Shown: positions 54,891 through 64,000 of the stretch, piece by piece
Layout of the letters: every line of letters begins with the position of its first letter
Numbering within the stretch: the first letter of the stretch is position 1
From: Toxonevra muliebris
Taxonomy: Eukaryota > Arthropoda > Insecta > Diptera > Pallopteridae
DNA: 64,000 nt
Assembly (NCBI GenBank): GCA_963691655.1
Contig: OY829329.1
Coordinates: 67,286,822-67,350,821, forward strand
Direction: 5' to 3'
The notes under the pieces: generated by a model
What the model was told of the DNA's origin: nothing
The model's database searches: none
Seen by the model: only the letters and a program-made list of their open reading frames with translations
Made by a program: the position numbers and the translations under genes

Positions 54891-55628
54891 TCTGGTAGTT
54901 GGAGTGAAAGTGATCTGAAGGCCAGGAAGGAAAAAGGTTTTGGATTCTAAGTTAGATTTGTAAATTTATCTTACAAGTTTGGCAAACTATCCATTGGAGC
55001 ATTGACTTTCAACCCCCATTTAGAAAAAAAATATGAATTTTGAATATTTCATACCGCCTTTATATAGAAGTAATGTCGTTTTAATTGAAACACTGTCTGG
55101 GTCGGAACACCGAGTTTTTGTATTTATTTGGTATTTTGGCGCGTGTAGTCTACGTCGGAACACCCGAAATTTTGCGGTTACAATGTTTTCTGACATCGAA
55201 AATTCATTTTCCGATGTCGGAAAGTGTCAGAAAAAAGAAATATTGCTTTTTGGTCATGTTTGATGATTTTTTGTTTTAAACTCACACAAAGAACTTATTT
55301 GTTTAATTTCAAATTTCCTTTTCCCATTTTGAAGCGAATTTTAGCCTTTTCCTTTCATTTGCAAGTTTTTTTCAATAATTTTTCTCCATATCTCATTGAT
55401 TTTTTACGGTATTCCGATTTAGACTGCATGTTCTTTCTTTGACTACAATTTGCTGCTTTTTTTTCAAATGCCCATAACTCCTAAACTACTGATCCAATTA
55501 TTTTCTAATGTTCAACAGTGCATTTTGCAAGATTTTTCTAACCATATGCAGCATCACGCGAAATTCCGTAGACGGAAATTATGGACAAAAGTCAAAAGTT
55601 GCTCCAACCTAGACGACGTTCCCCTAAA
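54891..55628. other. Unassigned DNA between the Harbinger relic and maT copy C
   Basis: No recognised domain. GTCGGAACACCGA and GTCGGAACACCCGA at about 55100 and 55154 form a short direct repeat, and TTTTCTGACATCGAAAAT with ATTTTCCGATGTCGGAAA (about 55187-55226) is partly self-complementary. Overlapping open frames are without clear homology. Confidence 0.45.
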
Positions 55629-56917
55629 CAGGGTGACAATTGTAAAGTGACGCAAGTTTAATACTCTGCAGCAAGCTTTGCCATTTACCGTTACTTTAAT
55701 TTAAAAAGCAAATTCATTCATCATTGGCTTTGCTTTTAATTTCATTTGAATTTTTGTTATTACATTTTGAAATTTCCATAAAAATGAACAAGGAAAATAT
55801 TCGTCGTGAAATTATGAAATTTCATTTGGCAAATTATAGTAGCCGTCAAATTGCAAAGGCTTTAAATTTGTCAAGTCGTACGGTAGACCGAGCTATTATT
55901 CGATATAATGAAACTGGGGGTTTTGGAGATAGAGACCGGGGAAAATTTTCAACAGTTGCCACTACTGGTTTAACAGAAAAAATTCGTAAACGAATCAAGC
56001 GAAATCCAAGGCGCTCAATGAGAAAAATCGCTAAGGAAGTGGGAGTAAACCGTGAAACAGTGCGAATCATTGCAAAATCAAAGCTTAATCTTAAACCGTA
56101 CAAGCTCCGAAAAGCTCAAGATCTGACACAAACAAGAAAGATTTGCGACTGCAAAGATGCAAGGCGTTGCTACGCTCCTCCGTGTTAAAAAATGTTGAAA
56201 ATATCTTGTTTACAGATGAAAAAATTTTCACGGTTGAACAACATTTCAATGCGCAAAATGACCGAATGTGGCTAACATCATCATCGCAACAAAATTGGAC
56301 TGTTGGCCGAGTTCAAAAGCCAGCGTCCGTTATGGTATGGGCTGGAGTTTCCGCTAATGCCAGAACCCCTCTAATATTCGTTGAAGAGGGTTTTAAAATT
56401 GACCAGGTTGCTTATCGGAGCATTTTAAATGAACATGTTCTTCTTCCCTGGGCCCAAAATACATTTGGAAATGAAAACTGGACTTTCCAGCATGATTCTG
56501 CACCTTCCCACATGCCAAAATTAACGCAAACATGGATAAAAGACAATTTTTCTGGATTCATAACATCTCAAGAATGGCCACCATACTCCCCAGACTTGAA
56601 TCCAATGGACTACTCTATTTGGAGTATTTTAGAGAGTAAGGCTTGTGCATCTCAACACCACAGTCTGGAGTCGCTGACAAATTCATTAGAGAAAGCCTGG
56701 ACTGAAATTGATCAGGAAGTCCTGCGGCGAACAGTCCTACGATTTCCGAATCGATTGAAGGCATGTGTGCGGCTAAAGGAGGTTATATTGAATGAGGTGG
56801 GGTTCAAATGAATGCTTATATATTCAGCAATGTTAACACTTAATTGTACTTAATGGAAGTACGTCCTTTTGAAAATAACTGCTGAAATGTGTGCGTCACT
56901 TTACGATTGTCACCCTG
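55629..56917 (+). mobile_element. maT-type (DD37D) transposon, copy C, full length
   Basis: 1289 bp with ends CAGGGTGACAATTGTAAAGT and the inverse of CAGGGTGACAATCGTAAAGT. The right flank is TA (56918-56919); the left flank reads AA (55627-55628), so one base of the target duplication has probably mutated. This is the only one of the three maT copies without a sizeable internal deletion. Confidence 0.93.
55784..56811 (+). pseudogene. maT transposase, copy C, complete but for a frameshift
   Basis: It starts MNKENIRREIMKFHLANYSS (Asp to Asn at the second codon compared with A and B). The first frame runs to 56188 through both HTH regions and breaks at the same one-base shift as copy B (CACAAACAAGAAAG, about 56127-56140). 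From about 56143 the second frame is open to 56811: KALLRSSVLKNVENILFTDE with the first Asp, TVGRVQKPASVMVWAGVSAN, FQHDSAPSHMPKL with the second Asp, PPYSPDLNPMDYSIWSILES with the third, and the C-terminus RLKEVILNEVGFK. Spacing between the last two is 37 residues. An extra CTT codon is present near 56442. All three catalytic residues are intact. Confidence 0.91.
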
Positions 56918-56919
56918 TA

Positions 56920-58589
56920 TATCTTTGTTTAGTCATTCATACATGCTTTATAATCAACTGAGCTTTTCTATTATATAAATTCCTTTTATATATTGAAATT
57001 TTATAACCCTTTTCGCACGCGTGATAATGGCTTGGCCACCTCTGCTCTAGACTTGTAAATTTTACCTTCATCATTTCACCTCACTGTGCAACATATAACT
57101 TTCTTTTATTATGTACACAGTTATGTCTATGTATTTGTGTATGTGATTATGTGTGTGTGTGCTCGACTTGTGGCCGCTTATCCGCTACAAACAACATACC
57201 ACACATACACACGCTTACCCACATACTCTGCGTAGATGAGTTGTATACATTCGACGACTGGTCATGTTTGAGGGTGGCTACTCTTATTGTTTTTATAGCT
57301 TCTGCTGTTGCATGTTTTTTTGCGAGCAGAGATTATGATAACTTCGCAGGCAATAGCTTGCAATAATGATAATGACAATGATGATGATGATGACGATGAT
57401 GATGACGGCGATGATGCTGATATGCTGACGTTGATGGTCGTTGACTATGATCATGTTGATTTATAAAAACTAAACAGAAAAAAGACAGGAGCAAGTGAGG
57501 GGAGCTGGGGGGATGGAATAAATCACAAATATTGTAGCAACAACGAACAAAAGTTGTTGCGTTTTGCACTGATTTGTTTCCGTTACAACCCCATTCACGC
57601 ACACACACGCACATACATACATTCCACACTTTTTCCTCCTCTCTTTTTGATGTGTTTGAATTGTGTGCGTTTGTTTGTTTGTTTTACACAAACAGTAGTG
57701 GGTGGGCTTCTTATTTTTCTGGGGTGAACGAGGAGTGATTGTATTCAGCGTTTTGTTTGCATTATTATTTTTCAATTTTCTACCAAAAATATTGTACTTT
57801 TTTCTTTCTCCCCTTTTTATTTTTATTTATATTTTTTTTTTCGCAAATATATAATTGTTTTACAGTGCTTATTTTCAATTCTTTGTTAATGCTGTTTGCT
57901 GCCTGTTTTGAGAAAGGGTCTCGTTTGGGAAAATGATAAATTGTTCGAATGTTTTTCAAGCTGAATCATTGTTGAATTGTGGTTATTTGTTGTTGTTGTT
58001 TAATACTTACATTGCATAAGTTGAGATTTATTTAATGTATGTAGGAAAATTTGATTGCATTGCGCGTTTGCATTTGTATTTGTTTGATTGCAGTAATGGC
58101 ATACAGGGGGAAGGGGGGGAGGGGGGGGGGAGATGATGATGGCAGCTCAAGCGCATCCAAGCAGACCCTTCAAAACGTAGTTGTATTAATTTTTTTTTTG
58201 TTTTTTTGTTTTTAGCTATTGCTTTTTCCTTTTTCTTTTTTTTCAGGTCATTTTCCGCGTAAATATCAATTTTATTGAGATAAATTGCCAAACAAGAAAT
58301 TAAATAAATAGTTTTATCTTTACGCAACATTTAACTTTAACTCATTTCTATTTGATTTTCTATTTTTTTTTTTTTCCTTTTTTTATTTACAGATATTTTT
58401 CTAGTTGAATTGATTGTGAGTGGCAAGAGTTTGAAATGGAAATGTTGAACAGATTAGTTACTACTTTCGTTACTAGTTAAACTGTGGTAAGTGTGTATTT
58501 AAATAAAATTTAATTGAGAAATAAAATAAACTGCTATTAAGTTAAACAAATAATGGAACGTAAAAAATTATTAGTGCACCCAGAAAATA
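56920..58589. other. AT-rich non-coding DNA with microsatellites
   Basis: No gene is supported. A GT run is near 57150-57162, a GATGAT-type patch at 57365-57420, a purine/G-rich run at 58105-58133, and long T runs. Open frames on the minus strand at 57333-57775 are His/Cys/Thr-rich artefacts. Confidence 0.6.
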
Positions 58590-60850
58590 TAGTCAGAAAA
58601 AATCAGAGAGTTTTATATCACCCAAAAAAAAAAAATATAACTCTTTTTTTAGGCTAACTATTTTTATTTTTAAAAGAACTTTCTGAGGCACTTGATTTAT
58701 AAAAGTTTTGCATAATACAAATTAAATATTTTTAATCAAATTACACATGAACTATTTTAAAAAATATGGTCCAAAAAACTTAGCGCATTTTATATCACCC
58801 AAAAAAAATTATATAACTCTTTTTTAGGCCGACAATTTTTGTTTTTAAAATAACTTTCTGGACCGCTTGTTTTCTAAAACTTAAGCATAACACAAAATAA
58901 AAAATTTTTAATCAATTTACGTAAGAATTATTTCAGAAAACATGGTCCAACAAACTCAGCGAGTTTCATGTCACCCAAAAAAAATTATATAACTCTTTTT
59001 TTGGCCCACAATTTTTGTTTTTAAAACAACTTTCTGAACCGCTTGTTTTCTAAAACTTTTGCATAACACAAACAAAATATTTTCAATCAAATTACGTATG
59101 AATTATTTAAAAAAATATGAACCAAAAAACTTAGCGAGTTTTATATCACCCAAAAAATATATAACTCTTTTTTTAGGCCGACAATTTTTATTTTTAAAAC
59201 AACTTTCTTAAGCATTTGTTATTTGAAACTTTTGCATAACACAAATTAAATATTTTTAATCAAATCACGTAGGAATTATTTCAGAAAATATTGTGCAAAA
59301 AACTCGGCGAGTTTTATATCACCCAAAAAAAATTATTTATCAATTTTTAGGCCCACAATTTTTGTTCTTGAAACAACTTTCTGAACCACTTGTTTTCTAG
59401 AACTTTTGCATAACATAAAATAAATATTTTTAATCAAATTACATAAGAATTATTTCAGAAAATATGGTCCAAAAAACTTAGCGAGTTTTATATCACCCAA
59501 AAAAATATATAACTTTTCTTTTAGGCCGAAAATTTTTGTTTTTGAAACAACTTTCTGAACCACTTGTTTTGTAAAACTTTTGCATAACACAAAATAAATA
59601 TTTTTGATCAAATTACACATGAATTATTTTAAAAAGTATGATCCAAAAAACTCAGCGAGTTTTATATCATCTAAAAAAAATTATATAACTCTTTTTTTAC
59701 GTCAACTAGTTTTATTTTTAAAATAACTTGCTGAATCACTTGTTTTTTGAAACTTTTCATAACACAAATTAAATATTTTTAATCAAATTACGTAAGAATT
59801 ATTTTAGAAAATATTGTTCAAAAATCTGCATGTTTTATATAACCAAAAAATTATACAACTCTTTTTTTAAAACAATAATTTTTATTTTTAAACAACCTTC
59901 TGAACTACTTGTTATTTAAAACTTTTGCATTAAGACAAAATAAATATTTTTAATGAAATTATTTTAAAAAAATATGGTCCAAAAAACTCAGCAAGTTTTA
60001 TATCACCCAAAACAAATATCATAACTGTTTTTAAGCCGATAATTTTTATTTTTAATAAAACTTCTGAACCGCTTGTTTTCTAAAACTTTTGCATAACACA
60101 AAATAAATATTTTTCATCAAATTACATATGAATTATTTCAGAAAATATGGTCCAAAAAATTTCGCGAGTTTTATATCACCCAAAAAAATTAATAGCTCTT
60201 TTTTTAGGCCGACAATTTTTATTTTTAAAACAACTTTCTAAAGCACTTGAAATTTTAGAAACTTTTACATAGCACTTATTCAATATTTTTAATCAAATCA
60301 CGGAAGAATTATTTCAGAAAATATGGTCCAAAAAACTCGGCGAGTTTTATATTACCCAAAAAAATTACATAACTCATTTTTAGGACAACCATTTTTATTT
60401 TTAAAACAACTTTCTGAACCGCTTGTTTTCTAAAACTGTTGCATAACACAAAATAAATATTTTTAATCAAATTACGTAAGAATTATTTCAGAAAATTTGG
60501 TCCAAAAAATTCGGCGAGTTTTATATCACCCAAAAAAAATATATAACTCTTTTTTATCACAACTATTTTTAATTTTAAAAGAACTTTCTGAACTACTTAC
60601 TTTTTATTTGAAACTTTTGCATAACACAAAATAAAGAATTATTTCAGAAAATATGGTCCAAAAAACTCGGCGAGATTTATATCACCCAAAAAAAATATAT
60701 AACTCTTTTTTTTAGGCTAACAATTTTTATTTTTTATTAATTTTCTGACACAATTATGGTTTAAAACTTTTGCATAATACAAAGTAAATATTTTTAATCA
60801 AATTACATATGAATTATTTGGGATTATATAGTGGCAAAAAAAGTTACATT
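58590..60850 (+). repeat. ~175-bp AT-rich tandem array, about 13 units
   Basis: The word GAGTTTTATATCACCCAAAA recurs, with the CCC at about 58621, 58798, 58974, 59149, 59322 and 59496, and further copies to about 60685, so the step is 173-177 bp. The unit order is: TTTATATCACCCAAAAAAA, TATATAACTCTTTTTTTAGG, CCGACAATTTTTATTTTTAA, AACAACTTTCTGAACC, CTTGTTTTCTAAAACTTTTG, CATAACACAAA, AATATTTTTAATCAAATTAC, GAATTATTTCAGAAAATATG and GTCCAAAAAACT. Units are 10-20% diverged; one near 60620 is shortened. No coding sense. Confidence 0.92.
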
Positions 60851-62870
60851 TTTTTTGGGCTGTATTTAAAGTGAGAGCATATAAAACTCAATCAAATAAA
60901 TTCAATATTTCATTGATTTAAGAATTGAGTTATGATAAAAGTATTTAAAATTTTTGTGGTCATAAAAAATATATAAAAAATTTATACATATTCAAATGTA
61001 GGTGGCGTTTAATTAGGGGACAGAACTAAAGTAAAAAAATAACAAAAAAAAAAAAAAAATTAAAAAAAACGAGAAATGGAGATACACTAAGGGATAGAGA
61101 GAGAGATGGAAAAAATTTCATTCAATAAAAATAAATATGGCTGCTTGTAAATAATTTAAAAACATTGATAATAAATGAATAATATTTAAAAACATTGCAA
61201 ACAAAAAAAAAAAACAAAAATAAGCAAAATATTAATAAATTGTAAAGAGTATTGAATTTTTTTTCCACACACCCACACACATGGAGAGAAAAAACGGAAT
61301 CAGCATTTTTTTTTTTTGTTTTTTTTTTTTTTTGATGATGATGGTAAAAAAAACTTTAAAATATGGCATATAAATATATAAAATGCGCGTATGCGAAAAA
61401 ATCATAACAAAAAAAAAAAGGAGAAAAAGAAAACTGTAATCAATTCACATTCACACTTATGAAATTCATCAACATCAATACAAACATACAGGCATACAGC
61501 TACTAGCGGATCCTAGAGCGGAGGAGAGCAGGAGGATGCGTTTAAAACCTTTCCCTTACCGATGAAAATCTCATACATTTTGATTATTGTTCATGAATTA
61601 AAATAAAATTTTAAAAGGATGAAGGATGAAAAAAAAAATTAACTTCCCTCTCCTTAGAAAATATCCTGGATTCGGCTACAAACTTAACGAGCCAGTAACA
61701 CTTTATAAAAATATTACAACAATCAATGTAAATTACTTTTTATTTTTTATTTTTCATTATATGTAAATAATTGTATACGAGTGTATTTGTGCGTCTGTGT
61801 TTGTATGTGTGTTACATTACAATATTTACTTTTTACTACGACATGCCTACCTACTATTTACATTATAATTTATTGACACTTTATTGACAGTTGAAATACA
61901 TAATAACAACAACAACAGCAAAAATCTCTTTTCATATTTTGTAAACATGTTGAATATACAATCATTAATATATTTATGTTTGTATTACCACGTTGAATAA
62001 ATATTTATTTGCCTATAGTAGTATACTCTCGAAGCCACAAAACAATATATAATTTAATAACTTAGATAAATATAGATATATAAATACAAATACGAAAACA
62101 AAGCAATTATATTCGTCCTTGATGAAATTCTAATTATATAAATACTTTATGAAGGTAAAGTGAAATGTGTGTTGCTTTAGCTCTTTATCTCAGCATTGTT
62201 ATCTACTCTAAGAATCTTCTATGTGCTCTCAGAATATTCCTAACGAACCTGCTGTTCTATAATGTTCTAGGTTCTTCAAAACTCATTTTTTTTTTTGCAA
62301 TTTAAATAGAGCTCCTTCAAAAGACTTGATATTTTCAATTCTGATCAGATCATGCTTTGCTCTCAATTGGCCAATCAGTGACATTGATTTTCATTGGAAA
62401 GAGTAAAACTCTCCGAGAGAGCTCAATTGCAAATGACGAGGAAAACGGATAAGAGTTAAAGACGCTCAAAAATCAGGCCAATTTCTCGAGGCACGATATA
62501 TTTGATTAACTTATGACAAAAATTGTCGCAAAAAAAAAAAAATATCAGTTATTGAGCATAAGCTCTGTTCATTATATTTACATTCTTCAATTTCTTAAAC
62601 TTCCAAAGAAATTAAGAAATTCGGAGGGGTGTAAAAGGTTCTTTTTATTTCCTTCTTCTTAAATCCTTTCCATACTTTGTACTTTCTCTCTTCTCCATAT
62701 TGTTGTTTTTTTCCTGCACCTGAGCGAAATGTAATGGTCCAACTCAATCAGTACTATGGAAAGTCTATGTCACTCCAAATCGAAGAGAACTTTAAGGGCA
62801 TCATACCCAGTTTTTTTAATTACACAGTCCAACAAATTAAGACTTTTTGGCTGCAACAGAATAGCCACCC
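60851..62870. other. AT-rich non-coding DNA
   Basis: No gene is supported. Homopolymer A and T runs occur, as do CA and GT words. An open frame at 62677-62898 shows no recognised domain. Confidence 0.55.
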
Positions 62871-62873
62871 TAT

Positions 62874-63348
62874 AATCCTGAAAGGGAATGTTGTATAGAC
62901 CATTTTTGCAAAACAAACTTATAGTCCAGCACGTCTAAGTTTTTTTTTTACAGTGCGCCAAAGTTTTCTTATTTTGGTCGATGGAAGCGTAATACTAAGT
63001 GCTAAAAGTGTTATAAATTGATGTCTGAGGAAAATCTTATTGGCAAAGTTGTATAGTAGAATTTTATAAGGGTCATTTCTGTAGAACATTTTAACCCTTT
63101 AGTTCCTCTTTTTATGGGACAATTTGACCTCTTTTTCGATGAAAACCTGAAAAGTCCTTTCAAAAGTGACATATAAGGATTAAAATATTCTACACAAATA
63201 TTTTCCAGAAAATTTCACTAGGGGTCACCCAAGACATAAAAGTCATATATATAACGGTTAACGGCTGATAAAAGGAAATAGTTTTTTACTTCTATCAAAA
63301 TTGTAATTTACGCAAAATTAGCACGCGCTTGGAATGTGATCTGTCAAT
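62874..63348 (+). repeat. First copy of a tandem duplication, containing a fold-back unit
   Basis: AATCCTGAAAGGGAATGTTG at 62874 recurs as AATCCAGAAAGGGAATGTTG at 63349, a 475-bp step. Shared blocks include CAAACTTATAGTCCAGC, GTTTTCTTATTTTGGTCGA and TTTCACTAGGGGTCACC. Within this copy, 63046-63235 is a diverged member of the palindromic fold-back family. Confidence 0.85.
63046..63235 (+). repeat. Palindromic fold-back repeat, diverged copy 3
   Basis: The left arm has GTAGAATTTTATAAGGGTCA and GAACATTTTAACCCTTTAG. The right arm has AAGGATTAAAATATTCTAC and AAATTTCACTAGGGGTCACC, its inverse with mismatches. It aligns with copy 1 (9228-9400) across both arms, while the inner loop differs. Confidence 0.65.
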
Positions 63349-63578
63349 AATCCAGAAAGGGAATGTTGTATAAACCATTTTTGTAAAACAAACTTATAGT
63401 CCAGCGCGCCTCAGTTTTTTTTTACAGTGGGTCAAAGTTTTCTTATTTTGGTCGAAGGGAGCTGAATACTAAGTGCAAAAGTCTTTTCAAAAGAGACGTT
63501 TAAGGATTAAAATATTCCACAAAAATATTTGCTAGAAAATTTCACTAGGGGTCACCAAAGACATAAAAGTCATATATA
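63349..63578 (+). repeat. Second copy of the tandem duplication, internally deleted and cut by mariner
   Basis: Follows the first copy with about 148 bp missing between AGTGCAAAAGTC and TTTTCAAAAGAGACG; the deleted part removes most of the fold-back left arm. It ends at CATATATA where a mariner inserted. Confidence 0.82.
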
Positions 63579-64000
63579 TTGGGAGTATGAATGTACAAAC
63601 CCGTAATTGTGGCTAACTTCATATCTATCATACGCGCCATTTTTTTGACATTGACAGCTATTCTATCGCGGAGAGCGCCAAAAATACTATAAGAATTGAT
63701 CTGTCAAATAATTTTCATAATTTTACAAAAGTGTTTTACTATAGCTGAAAATGTCGAATTTCGTGCCAACAAAACAACATTTGCTTCCCGCAGTTTTAAT
63801 TTGGTTCTTCCATTTAAAGAAAAACGCAACTGAAGCACATTGTTTACTCACTGAAGCTTATCCTGACTGTGCTATAGACGTTAGAATGTGTCAGGTGTAG
63901 TATGCCCGTTTCAAAAGTGGTGATTTTGATGTTGAAGACAGGGAACGTTCAGGTGGCCCGAAAAAGTTCGAAGATGAAGAATTGAAGGCATTACTCGAAG
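63579..64000 (+). mobile_element. Mos1-like mariner, copy 3, 5' part, continues beyond the window
   Basis: After TA at 63577-63578 the element starts TTGGGAGTATGAATGTAC, then the 5' untranslated region that copy 1 lacks (CTAACTTCATATCTATCAT and CTATAGCTGAAA). It is in the same orientation as copy 1. The right end is outside the window. Confidence 0.92.
63751..64000 (+). pseudogene. Mariner (mauritiana-type) transposase, copy 3, N-terminal part
   Basis: It starts MSNFVPTKQHL, then VLIWFFHLKKNATEAHCLLT, EAYPDCAIDVRMCQV, a TAG at 63898-63900 where copies 1 and 2 have a Trp codon, then YARFKSGDFDVEDRERSGGP and KKFEDEELKALLE to the window edge. The region is the first HTH and the start of the second. 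The early stop makes this copy inactive, whatever lies to the right. Confidence 0.88.

Noticed and set aside
57333..57775. Two overlapping minus-strand frames
   Set aside because: His- and Cys-rich tracts from GATGAT and CAC repeats; no recognised family.

Overview
The window looks like a gene-poor, AT-rich stretch of an insect nuclear genome, most likely a brachyceran fly with a large genome (tephritid-like or similar; this is inference). The grounds are the very low GC content, the many CA, CAT/ACAT and TTG/CAA microsatellites typical of fly non-coding DNA, and the mix of mariner, maT and non-LTR (LINE) elements. I found no intact host protein-coding gene, tRNA or rRNA, and no bacterial-type feature. 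It could be intergenic DNA or the inside of a very long intron.

Layout. 1-1290 is the 3' end of an I/R1-type LINE with an RNase H domain. 4154-5010 is a dead irritans-like mariner. 5290-6715 is a dead Tc1/mariner-superfamily gene split by a LINE tail (5902-6554) that left a 13-bp target-site duplication. 9228-13082 holds two copies, in opposite orientation, of a palindromic fold-back repeat; between them lies a Jockey/CR1-like LINE, itself split by a maT (DD37D) transposon at 10321-11587. 13368-14403 and 15778-17000 are two Mos1-like mariner copies in opposite orientation; a third begins at 63579 and runs off the window. 17600-19460 is a ~122-bp tandem array dense in ATGGCG motifs. 21885-25294 and 29200-30430 are GTCA-based satellites in opposite orientation, enclosing a LINE reverse transcriptase piece and a transposase piece. 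32743-34045 is a third type of mariner with perfect TA flanks, abutting an RTE-like LINE (34048-36150) that contains a second, internally deleted RTE-like LINE with its own 14-bp duplication. 39341-40808 is a probable non-autonomous Tc1-like element carrying a 142-bp repeat array and a MITE. 42873-44028 and 55629-56917 are further maT copies. 48332-48456 is a long palindrome. 52948-54190 is a 1.2-kb all-purine heptanucleotide array. 54470-54890 is a Harbinger-like transposase remnant. 58590-60850 is a ~175-bp AT-rich tandem array. 62874-63578 is a tandem duplication containing another fold-back copy.

How the parts relate. Nothing here forms a pathway. The informative content is the order of insertions, which can be read from target-site duplications and from split reading frames that rejoin across the inserts, and the decay of each transposase. 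Decay includes first catalytic Asp to Asn in maT copy A, second catalytic Asp to Val in the 33-kb mariner, first RNase H Asp to Gly in the first LINE, and a one-base frameshift shared by maT copies B and C. All protein-family calls come from motif recognition by eye, without a database search.
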